Source of the DNA: Theobroma cacao
Lineage: Eukaryota; Streptophyta; Magnoliopsida; Malvales; Malvaceae
DNA: 64,000 nt
NCBI RefSeq assembly: GCF_000208745.1
Contig: NC_030851.1
Location: 7,923,313 to 7,987,312, forward strand
Direction: 5' to 3'
Of this stretch, positions 23,026 to 36,419 are shown piece by piece (position 1 is the stretch's first letter; each line of letters starts with the position of its first letter). The position numbers and the translations under genes were made by a program. The notes beneath the pieces are model-generated. The model had not been told where the DNA came from. It did no database searches and worked only from the letters and a program-made list of their open reading frames with translations.

Positions 23026-26000
23026 TTAATTTTCTATTGCACTCTGAAGCTGGACCAGTCTCGAATAAACTCCCTCGGATGCTGATATAAGGGTTGAGTG
23101 GGAACCAATCTCCACAATCTCTCCTTTATCCATGACAACGATCACATCTGAGTTTATGACCGTGGATAGTCTATGTGCAACTGTAATCTGGGTTGGTCTA
23201 GACAAGAATCCACCATTTCCCTTCTTATCTATGGATTCCAGGGCGTTTACTATGGTTCTTTCGGACTCTACATCAAGTGCACTTGTTGCTTCATCCAGAA
23301 GCAAGATTGCAGGCCTCTTTAGTAGGGTTCTTGCAATGGCTATTCTTTGCTTTTGTCCACCTGAAACTTGGCACCCTTTTTCCCCAACTACTGTATCGAA
23401 ACCATCAGGCAAATTGCTTATGAACTCATGTATGTTTGCTTCCCTTGATACCTCCACAATTTCAGTCTCGGAAGCATGTTCAGTCCCATAGCAGATGTTG
23501 TCTCTTATTGAGGAACTAAAAAGAAGTGGTTCTTGTTGCACCAGCCCAATTTGTCTTCTTAACATCCTTAGATTATATTCCTTTATATTCTTGCCATCAA
23601 TAAGAACCCTTCCCTTCCACGGATCATAGAACCTTAGCAAAATGGCCAGCACAGAGGACTTGCCAGCTCCACTTGGCCCAACAAGAGCAATTTTTGTCCC
23701 TGGTTCAATTTGTAAACTGAAGTTGTTGAGAACAGTCACTTCTGGCCGTAAGGGATAGTTAAATTTAACATTTTGGAATTCGATTTTTCCTTTAATCCTC
23801 TCAAGGTGTGAGTCCTCTGGTGTATCAGGTTCGATTTCTGTTCTCCGGTCAAGAGTTTCAAATGTAGGAGTTAGAACATTGATAGCGGAAATGGCAGCGG
23901 GGATCAACGTCCATAGTTCGGTGATTGAAGGTACTGTGAGGGAGAAAATCTGGTATGATCTTATGGCATTTACGAAACTTGCTTGTCGTCTACCAACCAA
24001 AATCGTTGTATACCATAAAGCAACAGCATGAGCAATATTCCATAAGCAAAGGGAAAAGCCTTGAATGATCCCATACTTAATACTTTCTTTCCTACTTCTT
24101 TTCTTTGGCTTTTCCAAGGACTTTGCGGCTTTCCTGATTATGTGCTCTTCATGGCAAAACGATGCAATGGTTCTTATGTTGGCTGCAGACTCAGAAGCAA
24201 GGGCGACAACTTCACGGTGTGTAGCAGCAGAGTTACCCGCAAATCCTTTGGCAGATTTGGCCTGAATGAGTCCACCAATAAAGTGGCAAGGCATCACAGC
24301 CCAAGCTACCAGACCCATTCTCCAGTCTACAATCATGCTAACAACCGTTGCAATTAGTATGGAAGAAATACATTGGACAATAACAGACATCCGATCAGAT
24401 ATTATGGTTTTGACCATGGAGGTGTCATTGATGACCCTTGAAGTAAGTGAACCAACACTATTCTCAGGTTTCTCAAACCATGTTAACTCATTTCGTAGTA
24501 TACCTGCAAGATTTTAATGAAACAGATGTTAGTATGTGGCGTGAGAATGTTTCTTAAAACTTATGGAAGCTAGCAAAATGAATTTCACATTGAGAAAAAG
24601 AAGAAGTAGGGAAACATGATGATATATTTAGATATTCCCATGGGACAATTAATACCTGAATACAGAGCTCGCCTGAGGTTTGCCATGGCCTTTTCTCCAA
24701 CCACTCCATAGAAGTAATGCTGCAGGGTGTGCATGACTAAAGCAAGCAATCCTATTAGAGAGAAGATGATGGAATACCTCCCAACCAGCTGCCTTGCATC
24801 TTTCTTGTAGTATCCTACTCCTACAGTAATGATGAAGAATCCAAAAAAGGGCTTTGAAACACCAGCAAAAGCTGCTGCTATGGAGCCAGTTGCAACTTTT
24901 GCAAGCTCTCCTTTTTTTAAGCCAAACCAGATTCTGAAGAATGTAATTGTGTTTTTTCTTCTTTTCGATTCCACTTGCTTGGAAGATTCACTAAGATGTC
25001 CGTCGAGATCTTTTGTTTCCTCCTTAGGCTCAGTGTCTAGAGGTGAAAACTGTTGATCGGTAGTAATAGCTTCTTCAGTGGCTTCACTAGCCCTGTCATT
25101 GTCCACGTTCCAAGCAAGTTAGAATGTTGTTTAACTTTCCTTCTGAAATAAATTCTGAGTATAAAAATTACACCAGTTGTCTTTTGAGGTTCGGATTACT
25201 CTTAAAATGGTTCAGTTGTCACATGTAACAACTAAAATTTCGTTAGTGCATCTCTCTCAAAAAGGAAAATTCACCACTAATAATTCATTGGTGCATCTAC
25301 CATATGAAAGTTCACATGTAACAACTGAACCATTTTAACACCAACTCGGTCTCTCTTTTATATATTTTGAATGAATTTAGCATTCTTATTCAACTCGGAT
25401 GAATCCAGTCAAAACTTTGAGATATAGGAGATCAAGTTTATTCCTGGGGCATCACATGTGGACATACCTTGACTCACGAATTTGGCCAATGTCCTGAATG
25501 CTGAACAAATTTTTGTAGAACATGCTAGAGTCTAACAAGCTGCGGTGTGTTCCCGTTTCTGTAACTTGTCCATTCTCCACTACTGCAATTATATCAGCAT
25601 TGATAATGGTTGACATCCTGTGCGCAATCAAGATAACTGTCCTCCCCTGCATAGCCTTCTCCAGGGCGTCTTGGACCAGTTTCTCCGACTCCGAATCAAG
25701 CGCACTTGTTGCCTCATCAAGTAAAAGAATTGGAGGATTCTTTAGAATAGCTCTTGCTATGGCAATTCTCTGTTTCTGTCCTCCTGATAACTGGACTCCT
25801 CTTTGGCCTACCTGCATTGCATTCCTAACCACAAAGTCAGTATTGCTTGTCGGTTGGTGTATTTACACAGCACAGTCAAGCCTTAAAATTTTTTTAAGTA
25901 AGTTAATAGAGGCTAGGTGGACAACCTCCGTTGAATACTGATTTGGAAGTTGAGAGACAAAAGTATGTGCATTCGCCATTATTGCTGCATCCTGGATCTG

Positions 26001-28288
26001 TCTGTCGTTGGCATCCATATTTCCTACTTTGATATTATCCTTGATAGTGCCAGCAAAGAGTGATGGTTCTTGGGATACTGCTCCAATATTCTTCCGAAGG
26101 AACTTCAAATCAAGATCCTTGATGTTATGATTGCCAATTAGAATCTCCCCTGCAGTGTAGTACATTTTTCATTAGCCTGGCATTAGATAGAAATCCTGTT
26201 TGAATCAAAGCAGCGTAGACATTTGCATAACCACGCTAATACAGCGATTAATTCAAATTGTAACAGGCACCACCAAGAAGATGCAACCAACCTTTGGAGG
26301 GATCATAGAACCTTTCAACTAAGGAGATAACAGTACTCTTTCCACAACCACTGCTGCCCACTAAAGCAACCATCTTTCCTGCTGGAATTGACAATGAAAA
26401 TCCTTGAAGGATCAACTTTTCCGGCCGAGAAGGGTAAGCAAAGTATACATCACGTATTTTGATGTTGCCACCAATCTTCTCGACTTCCTTTCCCCTTGAA
26501 TCATAACTGATAGCTGGCTTTCTTCGGATCACCTTGAAAACCTCATATCCTGCAGCCTTTGCCTGATTAAATATTTCGATGTCTGGTGCGGCAAAAGTAA
26601 GTGATCTGCAATTTAAAACAATCCGGTGTTACATATGCGTAGAGACTGGAGTGAAATACTTTATTAGCCTCAAGGACAGGGTCTTCTCTTACACGGATCC
26701 AAAGAGAATGCTCATCACCGCAGCAATAACATCCCCTCCTTTTGCTTTCCTGGAAGTGACAGCAATAGCTCCAATCCAAATGATCAAAGCCCAGGCACAG
26801 AAGGTAACAGTTTGAAACATGCCGGTTCCAACTCCTTTTATCAGTGCTTCCCCTTTGCTTAAGGAGAACTGTTTCTCCAAACACTCTGAGAACGATTTAA
26901 TTGCAGAATTCTCTCCAACAAAAGCAAATACAGTTTTGATTTGAGAGACAGTCTGCGGCATAGTAAACCTTAGATATTAATAACTGAGATAACTTAGATA
27001 CTCATGTATTAATCATCTTACAGGTTTAAGATATGGAGCGAGAAGCAGTTACATTTTTTGACAACTTATTACCTGTTCTACCAGTGATGTAGCTTCTGAT
27101 ATGTAGAGCATCTTAGTAGCTGAAATAGCATTCATTTTCTTGGTGTAGGTACCTCCAATCACAAGAATCATAGGAGCAACCACAAACATAAGCAGGGAAA
27201 CTTCCCAACAGCATATGGCAGCAATAAAGATTGCAGAAAAGAATGTTGCAAAGCTTGAAAGAAAATGGCCCAACTGGGAGTCAGAAGTTAAGTTAGCAAT
27301 ATGTCAACATTTTGAAGAAAGCTATAAAGCGAGGTGAACAAATGCTTCAGTTATGTACCTTCTCCCCTATTGCATCTTGTATGATACTCATGTCATAACT
27401 CATTCCACTAATTATTTTCCCACTTGTTAAATCTGTATCAAATGCTCCAATATCTTGGTTGAGCATTGCTCTCAGGAATGTTAATCTTAGTCGTGCCATT
27501 TGTCTTTCACTTGCATACATCCAGCATCCAATCTCTGCAAAGCTCAAATCCATAAGGATATATGGAGCAGTACAAGGGAGTTCTAGGCAGTTGCAAGATC
27601 ATGTTGTCAGTTCTTCCAGTGTCATAGACAAAGAGGGGGCTATTGCTCCTTTCTTCTTAAACACAATGTAGAATTCATTGCCTAAGAGCCACTATGTATC
27701 TCTTAACAGATTAGTTCTGACAGGGGGCCCATTTAAGATAATCTAGAAAGTATAGTATAATAGACGCATATTTACATTGGTATGCTAATTAGTAATCCTT
27801 CATTGCCTATTCGTTGTGGAGTCCAAGGCTAATTGTCATATGACCTTGTTAATATTACTAAGACAAGAATAAGATACCTAGTACTCCAGCAGGGAATGTG
27901 GCGAAAGCCATGTACCATACGAAGGGAACAACCTGCACAAAAAAACAAGTCAAGACGTGCTGATAAAACTCTATCAAAATTTTAAGCTGGTGCAGCTTGT
28001 GCATACCTTCTTGATTGCCTTAACCATGCCATCAATGTTATTAACGTTGTCCCCAAATGCATTAAGAGCTTTGCCTAGCAACAGATATCCAACAGGTTGA
28101 GCCATGCCATGTACTACGGAACCCAAGGTCCCCAATGCCATAAGTGTCCAGTCCAGTGTATCTGCATAGCTCAAAAGCATATAGAATGGAAAAGCTTTGT
28201 TGGCAGCATCTCCATTCTTCTTCTCGTCTTCTATTACCCCTCTCTTTTCCTCTTCTACCTTCATGATTTCATGAGTTCGGGGTGCCAT
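23026..28288 (-). CDS. ABC transporter B family, full-length P-glycoprotein type
   Basis: Membrane ATP-driven exporter with the order TMD1-NBD1-TMD2-NBD2; related plant ABCBs move auxin, alkaloids or other hydrophobic compounds, and the substrate here is unknown. Ten coding exons: 28007-28288, 27878-27932, 27359-27534, 27073-27273, 26693-26952, 26292-26605, 25926-26149, 25468-25811, 24656-25092 and 23026-24503. They give 1256 aa, the usual full-transporter length. NBD1 has Walker [10 protein letters not shown] (408-416), signature LSGGQKQR (512 on), Walker [13 protein letters not shown] and H-loop IAHRMST. NBD2 has GPSGAGKSS (about 1040), [20 protein letters not shown] and VAHRLST. A charged linker ([10 protein letters not shown] to SKRRKN) joins the halves. 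Both ATP sites look intact, so the gene should be active. The subfamily member number cannot be assigned. Intron 8 carries a MITE. Confidence 0.93.
25202..25339. mobile_element. MITE inside ABCB intron 8
   Basis: Terminal inverted repeats of about 28 bp are visible: left TTAAAATGGTTCAGTTGT at 25202 on, and right, read in reverse complement, TTAAAATGGTTCAGTTGT ending at 25339. They enclose a region of about 80 bp with its own weaker inverted symmetry (GTTAGTGCATCT against ATTGGTGCATCT is a direct-like echo). Both ends lie within an intron, so the reading frame is unaffected. The target duplication is unclear (TA or TAA possible), so the superfamily is not assigned. Confidence 0.7.
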
Positions 28289-29921
28289 TGGTGTGGACGA
28301 CCCAAAGTGTTTGGTTCCTGAATGTGCTCCTACAGTCTGCCTCGTCGATGTGTATATATACTTCGTAGTTTTTAGGAAAAAATATGTTTAACAAAGAATA
28401 TAACATGGATATGCCCTGGATGCGTTCAATAAAAGAATGAGAACTGAGTTGTTTCTCTTTGGAATAATCCCAAATTTCTGTTTCTGCATGTCGTTGCCTC
28501 GTGTGACGTAGAAAAGACATGCAGAAGGATACATATATACAGACGCCTTTTGCAATGCCAGGTAGCCTCGTCATCGTGGATATTAAAGTAAACAAACGTT
28601 GACATCTTACACGTTGACATCTTAAACTATAATAATAACTTGGCTTTTTCATCTTTTTGTCGTATCACCAATCCATGACAACGCATTGGCAGTACTTACT
28701 CAAAACAAATTTTATCCCAAATTGTATAAGCAGCTCACGTAAGTGCTTCCGTGTAAACCTGATTGATGATGGGCCGGTTCTTTTTAGGTGGTATAATTCA
28801 ATCACAGACAATTTCTTTAAACAAAACCGAAGCAGCACTGTTTGGTTGTTTTAACAAAAATTGGGTATTCTCATTCGTCAACGTGTTTTCCTCATCTTTG
28901 TAGTGATTCAAGAACCGTAGGCAACGAACCATCCAAAGAAACTGACTTTTCAAGCAATGGTTATGGTTTGAGCCATGAGAGTTATTTGATCAGTCATCAG
29001 AGGAGGCATGTAGTAATGCAGGCGGCCATTCATCATTTCCTAGTTCTCAGACATGATACATGGTCCAAACTCCAAACAAATTATCCCAAAAAAAGACATG
29101 GTCCAACACTCCTGCACCTGGATTCTCCCTTACAAAATTTGGCCTAAGACCTCTCTATAAACGTTGAGGCTTCTTATTGAGGACCAGTTTTCTAGTAGAA
29201 AAACAACGCATCCTTAAAAAAGAATACAATTGAAGACCTGGATTTAAGATAATTGTGTCACATAATAATTTTGGATATCATCTTCAACAACTTGATCTAA
29301 TGACTGAGCCTTCATGTTTGTCCTGACTAATGTAGGTATTCTTAGCAGTTCCTTGAATAAAAACAGAATCCATTATGCTGTATTAATTCAAATGTACACT
29401 TTCCTAGTGAGCCCTTACCTTGCTGCCATTGAGTTCATCTAGGAAAATTTTCCCTTTTCCTTTCATTTTACGGATTTATTTAGGCTTTTTCAAGGGTTAA
29501 CGAAGAAGACACATCTGCAAACCATTTTATGGGAAATTTTGTAAATTTCATTTGCATGGTAATATGAGAACTAAGTCTAATCTTATGGTTTATTTCATAT
29601 ATAAGTACATATGAAAAGAATGTCTGCAAGACCGCAACCATCAATTGCAACCTGATAACAACTTTTACGCATCTGCAATATCATAGAGGAAAGCTTTGCT
29701 TCCTCCATGTTATTAACAACTAATTCATGTACTGATCTTCCCCCCCACAAAAAAAAAAAAGAAAATGAAAAACTAATTCCATGTCACGTCAGAAATTACA
29801 AAATTCTAGATGACTGCAACATCAGGTGACTACTCGCTAAAAGCTTAAAACACGTAAGAGTGAAGAGACTACTAGCATCACAAACATTCCAAAGCAACTG
29901 GTGTTTGGTAAGAGTGATTTT
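28289..29921. other. Intergenic region between ABCB and alpha-galactosidase
   Basis: ABCB promoter and leader from 28289 and the alpha-galactosidase 3' UTR up to 29921. Frames of 60-127 codons here (for example 28269-28652 and 28842-29147) show no recognisable domain or splice logic. Nothing else seen. Confidence 0.5.
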
Positions 29922-32900
29922 TTAAGCAATTGGCTTCAGCACATACATTTTGCAGGAATGAGATTTCAAAGTCGCTGTCAGATTGCCCACAAATTTTGTC
30001 TTCAGTGTTTTGTGCTGCAAGAGATGCATACATGTTACATTAGTAGGTGTACCGTAGCAGTTAAAATGTGCTGCACAAGGTTATAAGTAATCATTCATGC
30101 ATGCAAAGGGAAACAGCAGCACATTGGAAAAATGACAGTAGAATATACTAAAGCTTGTAGCTAAAATTATGTACCTCCCAAAGATCTCTTGCTTCAACAA
30201 CAGTTGTGGAGGCTAGTCCAATATCATCCCAGCGAGCTGTAACAGAAGTACGAATAGGACCCTTGTTGAGTATGACCACAGCTACTCTATCACCAGAAAT
30301 AGGTGCTGCCCAAGTCTGTTCGAAGGCATAGAAAAAAGGTAAATTGAGCAGAGTATGGCATATTGGTATACATTGAACCAAAAAGGGGCTGTGATAAATT
30401 TTACCTCTTCATCACCTTGCATCCTAACCTTCTTAGCTTGAATACCATATGGATCTATTGTACGCCGTAACATGAAGTTAAAAAATTGATAACTAATGAT
30501 GCTTAGGAATTACTTAAAGGGGGGAGCTTAATGGTTTTTGTATAAAGTTAGTCATTATTACCTTGGTTAACAGCAATGACCTCTTTATTTGAAATAATCT
30601 CTATTGTCTCTTTTGTCATGTTCCTTATGTCACAACCAAGAAGAAGAGGAGCCTGCAATACCATTGACATTTTATCAACCAGATGTAACATGCATATAAC
30701 TTGATTAAGCAAAAAAAAAAAATGCATATAACCTGGCATCAAACAGAAGATATCATCTGTTACCTTGGAAATTGCCCACAAGCTGAAATGTACTATATAT
30801 TCATCTTTTGTCATCCCTCCATTCCCCACCTCAAGCATGTCAGGATCTATCAAAATAAATTACATAATAAATCTCTCAAAAAATTGTAATTATAAATTAT
30901 TTCTATATTGGTTAAAACACTGCCACTGGTAGAGAAGTCAAACCATTCCAACCACCAGGCCTTGCATATTCGGCATAAATTTCATTTTGGTCAGCTCTGG
31001 AGATCATACTGCGAGGCAGAAAAAGTTGCAAGTTAGGGCTCTAGGGCGAGGCTAGGATACCCAAAATAGAAACCGATTTTCTGAGCATAAATCTTTACCT
31101 TTCCCATGTATCTGTTATGTCATTAGTTGTCCTCCAGCTATTTCCTACAGGGGCACCCCATTCAGCAGGGTGCATATCTCCCCTAAGAAATCAAAATGAA
31201 ACATAAGCCCAACCAAAAAGAATCAGCAATTAATGAATAAAAAGCTTAAGTTGCTGTGCTTCAGAAGGTACCATTCACATAGAGAGAAGAAGATGGGGCG
31301 GCCAGCCTTCCTCAAAGCACGAGTCATGACAGGGTATCTACATGAAGAGTAGTAATGATAAATGAGAAGATGGCTATAGGTTTGGATACATTGCTGCAAA
31401 TCTGAACAAAAGTCAATTGTGTAATGGAATGTTACCATAGATACGACTATTACCTTTCAATTGGCTTTAAGCCACCATTGTGACAGTTATCATACTTCAA
31501 ATAATCAATACCCTGCAAACAAAACAATTTCCACGTTGAATTCTATTTTTTATCATCTTATGATTATTTAGGATAATAATTGTAACAATTTTTTCATTTG
31601 CAAGTGTATGCAAGGTAGATTCCAAAAAAAAAGAAAAAGGATTAACACATGGAAAATGATCACTGAAGTTCATACCCATGAAGCAAACGTTTTAGCATCC
31701 TGTTCTTCATGACCAAGTGAACCAGGCATTGTCTTACTACAAGTAAAATACCTGCAAAATAAATAATAGTGTATCCATTAGCGATAGGCACCATTCATGT
31801 TTTTGTCTCATTAGTCATAAGAGCTAGAGTTACATTACCCTGCATCTGCATAGATCCCTAGCTTAAGACCCTTTTTGTGAACATAGTCTGCTAGAGCTTT
31901 TATCCCAGATGGAAAGGTTGACTTCTTAGGCACTAGATTACCCTGAAATTGATTAGAGTGAGCTAGTTATTGCCACATCACCGTTTAATTATCCTTCATA
32001 GGAGAAACATTTCTAGTTTTCTACAACCTCTAACTGCTTATATAGGAAAAGAGGCAGGGGCTATGATTAACTTTAAAAGAAAAATGAATACCTTCTCATC
32101 ACGAGAAATTTCACCCCAGCAATCATCTAAGAAAGCAAGATGTTCAAGTATTTAGTCAGCCACTTCAAATCAATGATTCAAATGAAGGAACAAACTAGCA
32201 GTTATTTAGGTTAGAGGCATTAAAATAATTATAGCAGCATACCTATATTAACATATTCATATCCAAGCTTGGAAAGCCCAGTTGAAACTAGAGCATCAGC
32301 TGTCAAACGAACAAAATATTCAAGTTTAAGGTAGTGTATGCTACAATAGACTGTTTTTCAAAGTTATAAACTATATATGACTGTATCATCAAGCAATGAA
32401 ATCTGACTGAGAACTACATTACAAGCATTACCAATTGGTATAAAACTTTAAAAAAGAAATAAAAGAAGAAGACAAATTAAATATAAAAGGCATATATGGG
32501 TTACTATATTTACCAGTTTTTCTGATCATTTTTTCGTCAATTTTGCAGTAGAAGTGATTCCAGCTATTCCACCTGCAGGGAAAAGGAAAGACAAAGTACC
32601 TGATTAACCCAAAATTCTAAAAGAAAATTACGCCTAGAGCGGAAATGATTAAGAGGAAAAAAGATTAAAAAGAAAAACAGATACAAAACTCACTGTCAAA
32701 TTTCCGATGACAAATGTAAATTAGTACATATTAATATTCCATTTCCCCTTTTACCAAAGTTTTACCAAGCAGAATCATCCCTTTCTTCTGGCGAGAATAA
32801 GAGAATCAAGCCTTAAATCATGGCTCTTGTTGAAGTCGTGAAACAGAAAATCTCAGCAAAACATAACCAAAGTTCAGTCTTGAACAGATAACCCATAACA

Positions 32901-33289
32901 AATCTTATCATTAATACCAGTACTAATTCACGCATGAATGCACTACCCCAACTCTGATCTGATGAGTACCGCAAATAAGGTTTAATGCAGACGACAACAC
33001 AAACTGTCAAAGACAGTGGTTTTCAGTAAAAACATTCACTGTTCAACCTCCACCGACCAAGATTTTTGTGACAAGCAACCGGTCCAAAAACAAGCATAAA
33101 CAAGTAATGCAGTGAGTACACATACAGTATTAAAACAGATAAAGCAGAGGCAAACATAGCATACCCCATGGGAGGAGTCAATCCAATACCATTGGTCAGC
33201 ATACTTCTCCTGCTGGTTGCTAGCGTCAAAGACGCCAACCCCATCACCATTATCATTGCTAACCCCACGGCACAGCATCTCTTCCCCAT
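29922..33289 (-). CDS. AGAL: Alpha-galactosidase, glycoside hydrolase family 27
   Basis: Removes terminal alpha-1,6-linked galactose from raffinose-family sugars, galactolipids and cell-wall galactomannan. Fifteen coding exons: 33165-33289, 32514-32572, 32243-32299, 32092-32126, 31839-31942, 31676-31751, 31454-31512, 31272-31337, 31099-31182, 30944-31008, 30764-30846, 30562-30652, 30405-30454, 30175-30315 and 29922-30014. All phases agree, giving 395 aa. The N-terminus ([19 protein letters not shown]) is hydrophobic and looks like a secretory signal peptide, so the enzyme is probably apoplastic or vacuolar. The mature start [19 protein letters not shown] is typical of plant GH27. The nucleophile is Asp160 in YLKYDNC and the acid/base is probably Asp215 in WRTTNDI, 55 residues later as in rice. 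[17 protein letters not shown] is also conserved. The C-terminus is [13 protein letters not shown]. Member number not assigned. Confidence 0.96.
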
Positions 33290-35148
33290 TTCCGCCGCAG
33301 CTTTAAACTCTTCTCAAAAAAAAAAAAGAACACACAGAGTGATCTGTGGTATTATAACAGTAACGTGACTGGCACTGCAGTGAAAATTGTTCTTTATAGG
33401 CACTTTATTTGCCATAATGCCAAAATTGCCCTTTGGACAATCATTTTATTATCTAATTACTGGATTAGGATTATCTTGGTATTATCACCTACGCAATAGT
33501 TTATGGAAAATTGTAAAAATGATCGTTAGACATTAAAGCAGAGGAAACAGTCCAATTATTAACATTCCTTCTGTTTCCTATGGAATTAACTGGCCAATTT
33601 CGTAATTTCCAAAACTGAGGAAATGATTTTCCATATCTTTTTTGACTCACAAGATGATTATTGGCTTTATTTGCTTGCTCCATATTAGAAGGTGTAGAGA
33701 ATATTGAGGAAATATATATAAATTTTAGATTAAAGCCTTATCCTTAACTTTATTTACCTAATATATCCAAATTTTAGCTCAAATTTCAACCACAAGCTAT
33801 GCTTTTTGATTATTATTTGAAAATGGACTAATTCCAATTTAAATGATAGACACACATATCACGAAAAGAGAGTTGAACAAAAACTTATGCACTATTAATC
33901 TCAGTTTTTTTTCTTCTTTAAAGTATAAATTATGATTGTAGTTCACAACGGGGTTTTAGGTTGGCAAATGTATATATATACATATTTTATAATTGAAAAA
34001 AAAAGATTTAAATTTTATTTTTTAATTAAAAAATTATATATTAATTAATAAATTAAATGTTCGGATGTGATAAATATATATATTTTGTTTGAATAACAAA
34101 AGGGAAAATCACAGCAAAAAAACCAAAATCATCCTACAATTCTGAGAGTTGGTCCCAAAAATTTTGGCCAAAATGGGATTCTTGCATAAAGTGGCACAGC
34201 TATTTGAGGTTCATTTGTAAAAACCCAGAAGAAGCTGCAATGGAACCCAGCAAAGGACATGGGTATCCCCTTAGCCCTTAGATACTGTCAAATAATTGTA
34301 GCAGAAAAATCACATGCCCGATGGATTAGTGACCACACTTTTGAAAGCACTTTGCTTTTACGCATGCTGGTTGATTGATTGCCTAAGTCAATTCTTTATA
34401 AGCATTTTTTTTCCCCAGTAATCAAAGACTTGTCTTTAGTTTCAAAGCTACAAAGAGCACGTGGCAAGGAAGGAAAGGGTGCAAGTAGAAGTTTCATGAC
34501 TCCAAGGAACAGAGACTCCCTGATCCGTATCTTTCTGGGAAGATATGGGTCAGTATTTGCCAGCTATTTGGTCCATCTTTTAATATTATCAAAACTATAA
34601 GAGTAAGTCCTTTTAATTCAAGATGAGATGTGGAGATGTAGCTGAAAATAAATAAATAAGATAAGTAAGTCCTTCCCTTTAATGATGTAATGCTCCAACC
34701 GCATGCATGTTTTATCCTTTGTTTTGGGTTTTCAGGAAAATGATATGTGAATAATTCCTAAAGGATCATCACCTGTTATCCAAATCCATTAAATAATCTA
34801 CGAGCGTAATTTTGGATTGGATAAATTACAAAAAGATATTTCGTGATTTTCGAGAAATAAATTAATTTATTCCCTCATTTTCAAATATGTTGACCTTGTA
34901 ATATTTCCGTTTACATTGTGGAAACACCGCAATCTTTAGACACATGAAGGTAACGTGGTCTATAAAAAACAAAGTAAATTCCAAAAAAAATAAAAATAAA
35001 AAAATAAATTCGGGCTTCTTCGACCTAAAATGGGTTTGGTTCTTTCTTCCTTCAACAATCGTTCAAAGTGGACAAAAATTGCATTGTCAAGATCTGAAAT
35101 TACTTTATAAGATAAGAAATCTGGTACTGTGATGCTACATGAATGAGA
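33290..35148. other. Alpha-galactosidase upstream region and AT-rich intergenic DNA
   Basis: Promoter and leader of the alpha-galactosidase gene from 33290, then AT-rich sequence. Small frames (33501-33683, 34379-34600, 34944-35132) have no recognisable product. No RNA gene seen. Confidence 0.5.
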
Positions 35149-36259
35149 TTATATTTGATGCACTGTACACTGTTAAGTTATAAGATAGTGTCATTTCATC
35201 TAAAAAATAAATATAATTTTTAAATAGATATAAAAATAAATATTTTTAATTTTTAAAAATATTTTAAAAAATTAAAAAAATAATTTTTTATCTCTCTCCA
35301 ACTCTCTCCCACCTAATCTCATTTTCTTCTCTCTTTTTTTTGTCCATTATCAGTAATAGAAACCTAAATCTAGGGATTGTTGCTATAATTAAACTCAAAC
35401 TCTATCAAAACTTGAATGAGAGAGCTAGTGTTTATAATTGTTTATAATCAACTTAGTAAATTTTATTGATAACTCTTAATTTTCACATTGGAATAGATTT
35501 TGTAAAGCAAAGCAAATACAAAATGTATTGAAACATTGATACTTGATATTGTTGTTTAATCCAAAGATAAAAAAGTTATCAGAAAATCAACAAGAAAAAT
35601 TGATCCAAAATTAAAAATAAAAAAAATACAACTAATTAAAATTCATTTTCAAAGATAAACCTAAAGAACTAAAATTGAACTAAAGTCGTTTTCTTGTAAA
35701 TACTACATCCAAAATATCAACTACTTACTAAAAACACCAAAAGAACCAAAGTCAAAGTAAGCTTAATAGTTGTTAATTTTTCATAATTTCCTTCCATTGA
35801 AAATTAATCATTAGTTTTTCTTCTTGATTTTTCTGATGGCTCTTTTATCTTTCTGTTAGATAATAGTATCAAGTCTCAATGTAACAGTTTCACAATATTT
35901 TGTGTCTACTTTTGCTTAACAAAATCTATTCCAACATGAAAATGAAGAGTAACCAATTGAAATTTACGAGCTAATTATGAATGACTACAACACTAGCTTT
36001 TTCTTTCAAGTTTTGATAGAGTTTGAGTTTAATTATAACAACAATTAATATATTTAGGTTTTTATTGTTGATAATGGGCAAAAAAGAAGAGAAGAAGATG
36101 ATGAGATTGGATGAGAGAGAGAGAGTTAAAAAGAGATAAACAATTATTTTTATCTTTTTAAAGAAAATTGATAATATTTATTTTTAAGTTTTTAAAAAAT
36201 TTATATTTATTTTTTAATGAGGTGACACTATCTCATGACTTGACAATATATCAAATATA
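35149..36259. mobile_element. Long-terminal-inverted-repeat (foldback) element, about 1.1 kb
   Basis: The left half (35149 to about 35620) matches the reverse complement of the right half (about 35800-36259) along roughly 450 bp, with many point differences. Landmarks shared by both arms are ATATTTGAT at the tips, AGATAGTGTCA, a CTCTCTCCAACTCTC-like tract, GATAATGGGCAAAA or its complement, CTCAAACTCTATCAAAACTT and GGAATAGATTTTGT. The centre (about 35620-35800) does not pair. No transposase frame is present, so it is non-autonomous. Superfamily and target duplication are not resolved. Confidence 0.7.
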
Positions 36260-36271
36260 GAATTAAATAAT

Positions 36272-36286
36272 ATATATATATATATA
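36272..36286. repeat. TA microsatellite
   Basis: Short TA run (about eight units) just outside the long-inverted-repeat element. Confidence 0.8.
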
Positions 36287-36419
36287 CTATTCATATTTTA
36301 ACTCTAATTAACGACCTAACCAACTAATAATATTGTATTTTAATGATATCAATGAATTTATACAATTATCTTAACACCCTTTCAAATGATTTGATAAATA
36401 TTGAGTGTAGAAACTAAGT

